This document shows, in pieces, positions 1-10,363 of a stretch of DNA of 64,000 bases; the stretch's first letter is position 1, and each line of letters starts with the position of its first letter. A program made the translations under genes and the position numbers. The DNA is from Strobilurus pachycystidiatus. Taxonomy: Eukaryota; Basidiomycota; Agaricomycetes; Agaricales; Physalacriaceae. The stretch covers positions 1,736,001-1,800,000 of the forward strand of contig JAHLMK010000003.1 in the NCBI GenBank assembly GCA_019915135.1, read 5' to 3'. The notes under the pieces are model-generated. The model was not told the origin of the DNA. It saw only the letters and a program-made list of their open reading frames with translations, and made no database searches.

Positions 1-103
1 CTTTGTTTTTGTCTACAATCTCGCGACGCTTTGCGTTTGGCACTGGTTTTGGGATTTGGGGGCATGCGAACAGTATTTGACGCGACTCTTCTGGCAGTGG
101 CAA

Positions 104-317
104 GCCATTTGTGGGATCTTGGGGCTCCACCATGTGTCAGCGCTACTTGCGAAGCTGATACTCATACGCGATTCGCCCGCGTATCTTGGCATTGACATCT
201 TCCTGAGGCCATTTGTGGGATCTGGGGGCTCTTACCATGTGTCAGCACTATTTGCGAAGCTGATACTCATAGTCATACGCGATTCGCCCGCGTATCTTTG
301 GCATTGACATCTTCCTG
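104..317. repeat. Tandem direct duplication, ~104-bp unit
   Basis: Two near-identical units follow each other, starting at 104 and 208, each opening with GCCATTTGTGGGATCT and closing with CATTGACATCTTCCTG. The second copy carries small changes, including an inserted CATAGT-like hexamer in the CTCATACGCG stretch. The internal motif GATTCGCCCGC recurs a third time near 385, so the array may be a decayed satellite. No credible coding frame crosses it. Confidence 0.85.
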
Positions 318-840
318 CGGCTGGGGAAGGTCACTTCGAGCTGTCGGCTGGCACCCGACAGTCGATATCATACTCCTATCAGGCGATTCGCCCGCCTATA
401 CTAGCATGGAGAAGGGGTGAATGACATCCCAGAGCGTACGAAGCAGCGGCTTGGCATCCGACCTGCTTCGGACTATTTTCACCAGAGCTGCAGAACCTGT
501 GCAGAACCAATCATGTTTTCCTATCACTCGTCCTATCAGCACCATATCCAGAACTACTCGGGAGTGGGACTCGGGAGCACCTTGTGTACTCCCGAGGTGA
601 GGAAGAGTACTGTATGTCCTTATCTTTCCTGCTGCACGGATCGCGAGACTGACTATTCCCTATATATCGACCCTCAGAAGTACGATGGAGGGGATTTAAG
701 GTGACGAGGGCTTTGCTGAAAATCACTTCCATTTGCCGCAAATGTACTTCCCAAATTATGTGCCATGTAGACCCTGTGAAGAACTGATCAAACGAACCTA
801 TGAAAACAAATGGAACATCCGCAATACAGTGTCGGAGGGA
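318..840. other. Intergenic, no gene recognised
   Basis: Short open frames here lack splice continuity and have no recognisable protein features. The stretch probably holds the 3' flank of the APC13-like gene that ends at 841 on the minus strand. Confidence 0.5.
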
Positions 841-1545
841 TTATTCATCGTCGGTCTCATCTTCTTCGTCGGTATCCTCCGGCTCATCGTCCTCGTCATC
901 TTCATCTTCTTCGCTATCATCTTCACCCTCCGATTCAGTGATGTCTACAGCTGGCGCGGTATGCTGTTGTGGTGGATTATTAGAGACGCCACTAGCCATT
1001 CGTCTGGCTTCCATCGCCTTGTGTGCAACGTCCTTCGATTCATTTGGAGGTAATAGTTGATCAAGAGCAAGCTCCTTCCATCGAAGAGTCACGTCGACTG
1101 TTGCCGGTGCGAAGCCCATGTCTTCAAACAGCATGCGCGAGGTGGGGTCATGTATGAGTCGCGGACGAGATGCGGGGTGTTTGACATGGGTCGGGTTACC
1201 GAAGGGATATGAAGGATGCATTTGTGACGGCAAGGCTGTTGGGGTTGAAAGAGATGCTCAAATGACAGACAAGTAGATCGTACTGTCGTGCTCCTCGGGA
1301 TTGGGCGGAATCATGTTGGGCGGTATGACCATCTCTATGTTGTTAGAGGATATCAGTGCCCCAAAGCACAGTAGGAGGCAAGGTACACACCGTCGTCCGG
1401 AAGAAGGCCGTCAAAGTAGTCCGGTGTCTCGATGGTATCCAGAACTTTGAGTTCATAATCGGTCATATGCAGGTAACAATAGCCAAGGTCCTTGCTTGCG
1501 TCGCTCAGCAGGAGGTAAGATGATATTGAGGGCACCTACAGTCAT
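841..1545 (-). CDS. APC13: Anaphase-promoting complex subunit 13-like protein
   Basis: Likely small scaffold subunit of the APC/C ubiquitin ligase. Four exons join in frame to 183 aa: 1540-1545, 1391-1490, 1284-1334 and 841-1235, with introns of 48-56 nt. The first exon encodes only Met-Thr. The N-terminus reads DLGYCYLH, like the aromatic-rich start of fungal Apc13. An LPDDxMVIPPNMIPPNPEE stretch (about residues 30-50) follows, then WKELALDQLL, which matches the family pattern LPxxDxxIP...LPxPE...W.dLAL. The last ~45 residues are almost purely Asp/Glu. The acidic tail makes it longer than human APC13 (about 74 aa). Family assignment rests on these short motifs; the splice model is supported because every junction keeps frame. 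Confidence 0.65.
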
Positions 1546-1844
1546 CTTGAAGCGTCCCGTAGAAGATAGAAAGTCAAGAGGACATAAAAATCGCGTGTCG
1601 AGGCCAAGCTGCGCCTTTGAGAGCGTTCTAAATGCGAGTCGAGTTGGCCTTTGTGGTGATACAAGCCAAAGCGACAGTTTCCTGTTCCGGCTTTCCAGAG
1701 TCGGAATCCCGCTTTTGGGGCGCCGCCGATCGTCACCGAATGGCTTTTGATTCTGGCACTATCACAGGCTTTGCCTAACTTCCCCAGTTCTACACCTTGC
1801 CTTGACTTCCGTGCAACAAATCTGCTACAGCCAAGCGCGGCTCA

Positions 1845-3005
1845 ATGTTTTCCTCCGTCCCTCCAGAAATCATCCTTCTCTTCCTTCAGGCATGCTCAGA
1901 CGCAGACACGATCCGCGCTTGCAGCCTCGTTTGTCATTACTGGGCTTCGCTTGCCCAGCCAGTCCTGTTCGATCGCAGCAAAACAACCCTTGTGGATGAG
2001 CAGTCATCCATTCTCGATATATTCTCGGGATTCAGGCGACGACGGCAGCACACGCCCGCCCAGCTGCTGGAAGATCTAGAGTCGTACAAATCGACAGGTC
2101 TTCTCATCAAGGACATTCGCTTCAGGTCCGACGGTGGTAGCAACGAAGTGACGACGTCGAAGCTCATGCATCTACTCCCCAATCTACAATCCCTTACTTT
2201 ACAGATTCAACGACGGCAGACATTACTGGCGTTTCCATCCTTCCCGAACAACTTTCCCCTCACGAAACTGGTTTTGCAGAACGTTGCGCTCAAGCGCTTC
2301 AACCAGCATCTCTTACGGCTACCCCATCTTCTAGACCTGACACTAGAACATGTATGCTTCATTGAATGGGCTAACAATGGCGGATCAGAGGAGGCGATAA
2401 TGCCACGTCTTAAAGCACTTTCTGTCTGCATGCCGCAGATTCGCTTCGATACATTCTTAGAGCATCTCCTTCCTCATATCACCGCGTTGCGTCGTCTCGA
2501 CGTCAACTGCATCGACAACCAACACGCGCCTTCCGATAGCCTTGCCACCCTCTTGGACCTTAACCAGTCAACGCTCGAATATCTTTCCCTTCACCAGCCG
2601 GCTACGCTACCGTCGCTTCCTTGCCTACGCACACTATCGCTGGCATCGACTCCACGACTTGAACCCTTCCTCGGATACGTGCGCGATACATTACAAACGC
2701 TACACAGCGCCTCCGAGTCACCGCAGCGTCTCCACAAACTCATCCTACGTCTCAACGGGTCATACCTGCTCTGCGATCTCGGCGCGCACTCCGCATTGTG
2801 GGCAGAGCTGCAGGAAGTAGCTCTGTTGACGACGCAGCACACGCGCCTGGTCGTCGAAAGATCCTTCGAGGATAGTTTCCATGAGTTCTCAGAGGGTCGG
2901 CATCCTGTTGTAGGCATCTCAGATCTGGAGGTTCATCCGTCGTTCGAAAAGCTGCGGTCTAGTGGACGAATCTCCCTCGCTGTCGAAAGTAGGCATTCAC
3001 CTTAG
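1845..3005 (+). CDS. F-box protein with leucine-rich C-terminal region
   Basis: Single-exon 386-aa gene. The start fits an F-box directly at the N-terminus: VPPEIILLFLQACSDADT followed by CSLVCHYWASLAQPVLF (residues ~5-42), the usual Skp1-binding fold. The rest has irregular leucine-rich spacing (LPNLQSLTLQ, LPHLLDLTLEHV, LRRLDVN), typical of the large agaric F-box/LRR families that recruit unknown substrates to SCF ubiquitin ligases. No intron is needed. Substrate unknown. Confidence 0.8.
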   Translation: MFSSVPPEIILLFLQACSDADTIRACSLVCHYWASLAQPVLFDRSKTTLVDEQSSILDIFSGFRRRRQHTPAQLLEDLESYKSTGLLIKDIRFRSDGGSNEVTTSKLMHLLPNLQSLTLQIQRRQTLLAFPSFPNNFPLTKLVLQNVALKRFNQHLLRLPHLLDLTLEHVCFIEWANNGGSEEAIMPRLKALSVCMPQIRFDTFLEHLLPHITALRRLDVNCIDNQHAPSDSLATLLDLNQSTLEYLSLHQPATLPSLPCLRTLSLASTPRLEPFLGYVRDTLQTLHSASESPQRLHKLILRLNGSYLLCDLGAHSALWAELQEVALLTTQHTRLVVERSFEDSFHEFSEGRHPVVGISDLEVHPSFEKLRSSGRISLAVESRHSP

Positions 3006-3537
3006 TCTAATGTCCAGAGACTTTCTGACCTCTGTCCTCAAGTTGTCGATGATCGAAGGGAAAGGGCTGGTATGCACACAAATCTCTGATGTTTGTGCAT
3101 TCGGTAGAACGATGAGTATGTACTACCAGCGTACGCGTCGCCCTGTGGACGGCACATCTACCCATACGAGTAAGCGTGAGTCTTGGCCGCGACTCAGGCT
3201 TCGCCGACTCGGTCCGCGAAGTTCAGCCTGAGGCTCAAGGACCGCAGAGCGCTGTATCTGATGGGAATCATTTCGCCACTAAGAGAGAAACTATGGCTTA
3301 CTTCGCCTGCGAATTGAAGTGTAGAAGCTCGGGCATCCCGGTATGGACACTGTACTATTCCTGCAGGGATACTGGTTCCTAGTCAGTGAATATGAGTACG
3401 AGAGCCCACGAAGAGGTCCCCTGACAGGCATCATGATTGATGTTAACATGCTTCATTCATCACTACTCGGCACGGCCCATTCCTTGCCCTACTTAAAACC
3501 CTTGTCGCTGTACGTGAGAGTCTCATCTGACGTTAAC
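3006..3537. other. Intergenic, probable promoter of the hydrolase gene
   Basis: No protein-like frame with splice support. An open frame continuous with the hydrolase extends upstream to 3343, but the sequence before the Met at 3538 is unlike the family, so it is taken as 5' UTR or promoter. Confidence 0.5.
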
Positions 3538-4418
3538 ATGGATCCCTCACTCTACAAAGACTTCACCGTATCTCGGGGTTTGCAGTACCACTACTTCTCC
3601 TCTCCGGCAGAGGAGGGAAAGCTTACCATTCTCTTCGTACATGGCTTCCCGAACACATCGGTGGATTGGAGGCATCAAGTCTCCTTCTTCCGAGCTCGAG
3701 GCTATGGCTTGATCGTCCCCGATATGCTAGGCTACGGCGGTACTGCCAAACCGCTGGAGGCCTCGGAATATGTATGGGCCAAGTCCGCCCAGGATCTTGT
3801 GGATATCGTAGATGCTGAAAAGGTCGGAAAGGTCATTGCGATTGGGCACGATTGGTTCGTTTCACGGTCGAGCTTTCGGCTCCCATGATCCTGTTGACAC
3901 TGCGCGCTAGGGGATCTCAGATAGTGAGCCGCCTGGCGGACAGTTTCGATGATAGGTTCATCGCATTCGGGTTCCTCTCTGCGGGATACATGCCTGCTCG
4001 TCCCGTGAACAACTTCAAGGACATATTAGTCAAGGTGCGTATCCACCATCACAATATTCGTGTACTCAGGTTCACACGTACTACTAGAGCAAAGCGGCCT
4101 TCGGATATGAGTTGGTTGGCTATCAGGAGTTCTTCAGCTCGCCAGGCGCTGCAGATGTCCTCGCAGCACACATCGATTCGGCTCTCACGTTGCTATACAG
4201 CAAGGACACATCGATGTGGGCGAAGAATATGGCTCCGCTAGGTGCTATTGAGCCGTGGATCACCCAGGATAACATCTTGGAGCATGGAGATTACATATCT
4301 AAAGAGGTGCGTACGATTACACGAGACTTAGACACCCTGACCATCCATCGTAATTTCAGGAATTAGAGACGGTGAAGAAGCTCTTTCAGAAACAAGGATG
4401 GGCTGCGCCTTTGAACTG

Positions 4419-4425
4419 GTATAAA
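4419..4425. repeat. Left 7-bp target-site duplication (GTATAAA)
   Basis: GTATAAA lies directly before the left TIR and is repeated at 13405-13411 after the right TIR. An 8-bp duplication is not supported because the next bases differ on both sides. Confidence 0.8.
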
Positions 4426-4699
4426 TACGGTTGGCGGGAAGTCCAAGGATGGATTCTCACTTGGACTCGACCCCCGGTCCGCCGATCGCGTGGTCACCCG
4501 TTCGATTCATGATCATGACCGTCAGTATATACCACACATCTTCCGAGGGAGTGTGTTCTAAGTGACGTGGACCCGGATTGAGGTATATATATGTATCTTG
4601 TATTTTATTACACTCTGACTTTATATCCAACATATGCCATTGCCTGAGAACAGGACGACCGCTACTGCACTACAGTGCCTTCCCAATTCGGAAGTTGAC
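4426..4699 (+). repeat. Left terminal inverted repeat, 274 bp
   Basis: Begins TACGGTTGGCGGGAAG and matches the reverse complement of 13131-13404 end to end without gaps, with about nine mismatches. Four of these cluster near 4644-4652, and others are at the extreme tip. Confidence 0.9.
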
Positions 4700-4783
4700 C
4701 GATTGTTCGCTGATCGGGTCCGCGATGGGATGGGATCTTGCTTGCCTCATAACCATCACTCTCTTGCCTGCTCTCAGGCAACG

Positions 4784-7673
4784 ATGCCTGAAGTCAAGGA
4801 GGGAATAGTCTCAGCTGCTGTGGCTGATCACTTTGTCCAGGACATGGTCAATCTTGACAAAGATCTCACTGTAACTGATATCTATATAGATCCTACTGCC
4901 AAAGAACAAGCAGCTGCTCTGGAGGAGGCGACGATGCAGCGCCAGTGCGCAGCAACCACATCTACAGCTGCCTCAACCTCAACCTCCTCCTCCGCTCCTC
5001 TTGACTCCTCCTCTCCTCTTGACATCTCCTCTCCTCTTGACATCTCCGCTCCTCTCAACGCGTCAGACAGCTTCGCCCTGTCATCACCTTCAACTGACGT
5101 CGGCACTAACGCATTAGCAACCGCGTCTTCAGCTGACGTCGGCGCCAGCGCACCCGGCGCCAGCGCGGCCAACGCACCCGGCGCACCCGGCGCCAGCGCG
5201 TTAGACGCGTCGTTGTTGTCATCTTATCCTGCTGCTCTCGGTCTTCCTTATGCTATTCAACCTGGCTGTCTAGTTGAGCGTGGTCCTTTGAATAGTCAAC
5301 AACCCGTCTACCCGCCTCAACTGGGATCTACGTCGATTGTAGCCGCCGAACTCTGCCTGAAGAAGGTTCATCCAAATCCACGCAACGTTATCCTGGAATT
5401 TCTTCAGAAATCAAATGGCCAACCGCTATGGCTTCAGGTATGTTAACCCTTGTATCTCGGCGCGCTACTACTCATGAGTCTCATGCTCATGCTAGATTCA
5501 GCTTCTGACACACACCGTCGTGCAGATATACTCCAGAGAGGACTGGGATGAGGCAATCAGCCTTATCACCGCTGAACAGCGCGGATTTCGCGTTGGGCTT
5601 GCCTTGACGTTCAAGGCTCCCTGGGTTATGGTGTTCTGTACATATGATAATGTGTTCACGGTATGTCCATCACCCACTGTTAAGACAGGCAGGAGCTTAC
5701 CCTTTCCAATCGTAGCCTATCTACAAGCGTCTGCGGAAGCAACTGCCTGCTCAACACATTGACGTCGTCACCAACTTTACGCGCTTCGTCGAGTCGGTAG
5801 TCTGGTGGGCCCATTGCAACTTGTTCTCTCAGAAGCGAGCGGAAACATGTATCAGCAACCCTCCGAAAGACTCTGTATTTCCCAAGAAGAGAATGGCAGC
5901 AAGAACCCGACTTGCGATTCACGCTATCCGCAGCAGTTCAGATATCTGGCCAGGCGTTGGTGTCTATACGGCCACCGAGCTCATGTTCATGGCAGGCAAG
6001 TCAACACATTCACGTGTTCTCTGTTCCGTTCGTTCTGATGATACCTGACTCAGGCTTGTCGCCTCATCTGACTGAGGGCGAAGTGTTCGATAATCCGTCA
6101 CGATTTGCAAGGCTCATCGAAGCGTACTATACTTATGTCAAAGATGCTCAGACGGAGAGTTGGTACGAGTCCAGTTGACGCTGTTTCTTTGCTCCTTTTT
6201 GTAGCTGATACACATCTCACAGGAACTTTATCTCTAGACACCTACACGGGTCGTACTTCCTCTCACTGAAAAACACCGAACGAGTACAATATGCCGATCA
6301 ACTCTATGTATATGGTAAAGACCGTGTTTATATGCCTCAGCGCATGAAGGAGACGTACGAGGAGGGGCAGGTGAGTGTCTGTCATGCCATGGACACGATG
6401 TATACCTGATAAGCATACCAGAGGCGTATCCTGTCATTCGAGGAAAATACCGCCTGGGTGCGCAAGGCCCAGAACGGATTGCTTGATACTTTTGAACCGA
6501 GCTTCATCCGGGCGGGACTCGAGAAGAAAACTCACAACTTAGGCGGCCTCATCTTTGGCGCAGAACGCTGGAAGTCACTTGGTGGTAACGTCTGGGAGAA
6601 GGATAATCCATTGCTCAGTTATTTCAAGCGTCGCCGTGCTGGCAGTATCACAAATTTCTTCCAGGTCGCAAAGTCTAGTATTGGTAGCGACGAAACTTTC
6701 GTGACAACCTCTGACTTCTCTCCCCTCTTCCTGGAGGGCAGGGCGCTCAGGAAGACCTGGGTAACGACGCGTTACTTTACGACCAAGTTCAAGGAAATGT
6801 GGGGAATCCATCCTCCTTTTCCTTACTGGTCCACACCCGCGCATATTCCCCAATCAGTCCCGTATGTATTATCCTATGCCAGTGCTATCATTGCTAAATT
6901 ACACACACAGATACTCTCGTACAAGCGTTGCGGAGGGGTCACAGGATGAGAAAAAAAGCCGGCTGTTCAAGACCATCGTGTCGGACACTGCGCTGTGGGC
7001 TGTAGGGCCAACGGATTACTGTGGCCTTGGTGTTGTTATCAATGGACGGTATGTGATACGACCTTTCGATCTGCAGGATACTGACTACTTTCTCCTCTCC
7101 AGCGTGTTAGTCTGTCGAAACGATCCGAGACGCGAATACGACTCTTTTAAACTGGAGCAGGCTATCAATCGGCGAACTTCGGCGGTGACGGGCGCAAACA
7201 AGAAGAATCCCAAAGCAAAAATCTTTGTCAAATCGACCGCCGGCAGCGTTCCCCTCCACCCCGACTTCAATGGTAGTGGCGATGTAGTAACCGAAGGCGA
7301 CAACGGCAGAGAGGATACAGTCAAGATACCAATTGGAGACTCCGACGATGAGGATGAGAGAGACGCCAATGCCGGTAGCGACTCTTCAATGTCTGTGGGA
7401 ACCGGCTCTGTCCTTCCCAGCGAGAACGACGAGTTTTTTGATGCCATAGCAGCCAGTACGCGCAGAAAGAAGCGGAAAAAGGTGGCTCAGGAAGTTCTGT
7501 CATCAGATGAGGAGGACGAGGCCAGCAAGCAAGGAGGAGCAACATCATCGGTGTCATCTAAGTCCGCAAAGTTGAAGCGGCGTCGGTATTCTGCTGACAT
7601 GAAGCTTGCCTTAGGAATACCGTTGACTACTTATCGTAGCAGGGATGTTGATGTGTATATTTCTAGTGATTGA
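4784..7673 (+). CDS. Unrecognised ~824-aa protein of the transposon
   Basis: Seven main coding blocks join in frame: 4784-5437, 5526-5660, 5716-5995, 6054-6162, 6223-6370, 6422-6861 and 6911-7673. A likely further 54-nt intron lies at about 7050-7103. The intron at 5996-6053 uses a GC donor (CAG|GCAAGT). The N-terminal ~150 residues are Ser/Ala/Thr/Pro-rich with PLDxSSPLD repeats. The middle is a compact globular region rich in Trp, Tyr and Phe (WPGVGVYTATEL, QLYVYGKDRVYMPQ). The C-terminus has acidic Ser runs and basic clusters (RRKKRKK, KLKRRR) like nuclear localisation signals. I recognise no domain. Its place between the TIRs suggests a nuclear accessory factor for transposition. A Met at 4634 is in frame but lies inside the TIR. 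Confidence 0.7.
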
Positions 7674-7694
7674 CGAGTTATTGTATTACATGCT

Positions 7695-10092
7695 CTAAAG
7701 TATGCCTCCCATAGCCTTGAATTCGGCGAGAACCATGTTCCATGTCCGCGTATCCCCAATGCTCAAACTCTCCAAAAGCTCGGGTGTGATCCTTTGCAAT
7801 TTGCGCAGGTTACCATCCGCCCTGTTCCAGCTTGACGAAACAAAGGAACACGAAAAGACTGCTAGGAATGCTGTTTTTGCAAGGACAGCTCGACCCTTCC
7901 CGTGTTGCACTGCTCTACTCTCCGGACTCGTACGCAGGTCCCGGATTCGCAGAATGCCCTTGTAAACAATGTATGCTGGCCACCGCCCAGGCCATATTCC
8001 AGTCCCAGAAACAGGCCATGTAACAGGCGGAACTGGTTGAAGTATGAGATCCGGATGAATGGGGGCTATTGGTGCGGACGTTGTCGGAGGAGGAGCAGCA
8101 GAGGGCTCAAAAAATGGAGGGGGAACGTGTAAGGAAAATGCTGCTGTGTCTAGTCCTGGTAGTCCTAAGACAAAAATATAAGAGTATTGCCATATAATGG
8201 GCAAAATACAACGCACCAGTACTTTCTCCGTTTCCTCCATCCGCCAGCAAGAAGTTTAAGGGGTGCAACTCTTGCCAGTTTGTGATACCTGACAATATGT
8301 TGGTGTCGAAGCCCACGTCAAAGTCAAGTATTCCCCAGTCTTCAGGCGTGACGCCTTCCATGGGTACACAAGTGGGTGTATGGTGTATGGTGATGTCACA
8401 AGGATTTTCCTTTGGAGGAGTTTGTTTCCGATCAAGCACTACGTAATATTTCCTTCAAGCACTACGTAATATTTCCTTCTATACCGTATCTGGTTCTAGA
8501 TGTTGAAAGTACGGTAACATAGCATAGAATATATCCCAGGCGGTATGCATATTGACTATAGGACTCTCCAGGTGTGTAAAGACAATCTTGGCTTGGGCGT
8601 CGAACTCTTCGTCGTAGAAATCAAAGCATTCTGGGCGACTTTTCTCCAAAGTACTTCGCACATGCGCCACGACTTCAGTGTCGACAGGAATTCCATCATG
8701 TGTCATACCGTAATTTTCTGGAAAATCCCAAATCATGCTTGGTGGTGCACCAGAGGGTAGGACTTTTGCAGCTTGGAAGCGCACCCGATGTGTGTTGAAA
8801 TATTCAACAAAGTCATCAACACTGGCCTGAACAACCGGTGCCCAGATCCAGTAGAATAGCTTTCTACACAAGAAGTTGATAAGCTTGAACAGGATACGTC
8901 TGAAAGACACGCACACGTGAATGATCTGGAACGACTGAAAGCTCCGAATGTGCGCTGGCTCAGTAATTGCAGCTCTCAAGTCTCGGCCATTGTATGTGCG
9001 CATGTAGTGCCATCCAGACTCGATGGGTGTATTATCGGAACTGCGCATAGCTACAGCTGCTGGAACCTCCTCAAGTGTCACTTCAGGACAGAATGTAAGT
9101 CTAGAGAGGCGATGAGCGGTGAGGATAAGGTGGATGAGAGCGCATACGTACCGAAGGGCACTGTGCACGGCACGAGCTTCGGTAGTTTCGGTTCCGCCAT
9201 CCACTGTCAATTGCCAAGGCATATCTGCGGATAGCTTAGATAGAGTTGAAGCAAGAGGCAGAAGGGTATGTCTCACGTTTGTATTTGTCTAGCACGTCCA
9301 AGTAGCAGTGCGCCACAGTTTGCTGGCAGCGCGAGTTCGGAACAACCCACGCGCCAACATAGAAACCGCTTCCATGGCATCGCATCCCATATATGTCAAA
9401 TCCAACTTTTCCACCTAGGCGCAGTGCCTTACAGTTAAGCTTCTCATGTCCATCGCAGTGAAACTCCCGAAAGACTGAGGTACCAGTCAGATGACCACTG
9501 CGTTTATCCCTATTCTTGATGCCCCGGAAGCGTTTCTCAAATCCATCGGGATGGAGATCGTGCATGATCTTTCGCACAGTATCTCTTATGATTTTGTGAG
9601 ATACTGTGATAGATGGATGGAAATGGATGGAACTGTACCGAGGAATCATCACATCGATGGACCGTCCAATCTTGTTCGCAATTGTGGACGGGCCGTTGGA
9701 CGAAGTAAGATTCCGAGAGACGTATAGGGAGACTAGAGCTGAGGCATTCGGTAACGGTGGCGGAGAACGAACCGAAGGTACGTTGAACTGTTTGTTGAGA
9801 GTCATGAGCTTGGACTTTCTGTCAGTAGAACTGTTAGAGTGAGCACAGAATATGAAACACTTGATGCAAACTTGATGTAATAGCCATGCTCTTTTCCTAG
9901 CCTTGAAAGTCTCTCTGGAACCGTATAGTTCTTGCGCCCATAGTTTCGCAAAGCTTCGCCCAATACATCATCAGGGGGTCCTAATACATAAGTGTGAGCA
10001 CGCAAAGTGTATGTGAAAGAAGTGTTCACAGACGAGTTCCATTGTAATGACCGTTGTTTCCGCGCTCGTTGACCATGTGTGGCGAAGATCAC
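7695..10092 (-). CDS. DDE integrase-core transposase
   Basis: Probable enzyme that mobilises the element. The first exon (to ~9870) carries VLGEALRNYGRKNYTVPERL, continued by LNKQFNVPSVR in the next exon, resembling helix-turn-helix DNA-binding regions of this fungal integrase family. The catalytic triad is visible as Asp in FHCDGHEKL, Asp in LTVDGGTET and Glu in NTPIESGWHY, spread over several exons. The second half has WAPVVQASVDDFVEYFNTHR and a Pro-rich C-terminal extension (PPPFFEPSAAPPP) ending GGIL. The intron after LEPDT contains a 23-bp tandem repeat. It converges on the 824-aa gene with only 21 bp between the stops. Assignment to the fungal integrase-core family is from recognisable motifs; exon edges in the 8600-9300 part are approximate. 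Confidence 0.8.
8434..8479. repeat. 23-bp tandem duplication in a transposase intron
   Basis: AAGCACTACGTAATATTTC followed by CTTC occurs twice without a spacer. It lies in the intron between the exon ending LEPDT and the one beginning ENPCDIT on the minus strand, so it does not affect the protein. Confidence 0.85.
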
Positions 10093-10363
10093 GTGCGGGC
10101 AAAGCGTGGCGTAGCAGGCGGCGTTCGAAGTAGAATGTCAGTGATTTTGATCTCAGCAGACATCATGTTATATATCTCGTAGACTGTAGAATCTATGATG
10201 TAGATCCTACTTCCCATAATGCAACTACGGGAATGTACTCTCTATTTTCTATTTTCTACTTTTTCAAGCACACTCAGCTCTTAAATAGGCTGGAATATGT
10301 TTGTTTCTCTCTGGTCGCTCATACACACTCTGCTCTGCTCTCCAACTCTACACGCTAACCGTG

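Noticed and set aside
3343..3537. Longer N-terminus of the epoxide hydrolase
   Set aside because: Sequence before Met 3538 has no family similarity and contains promoter-like DNA.
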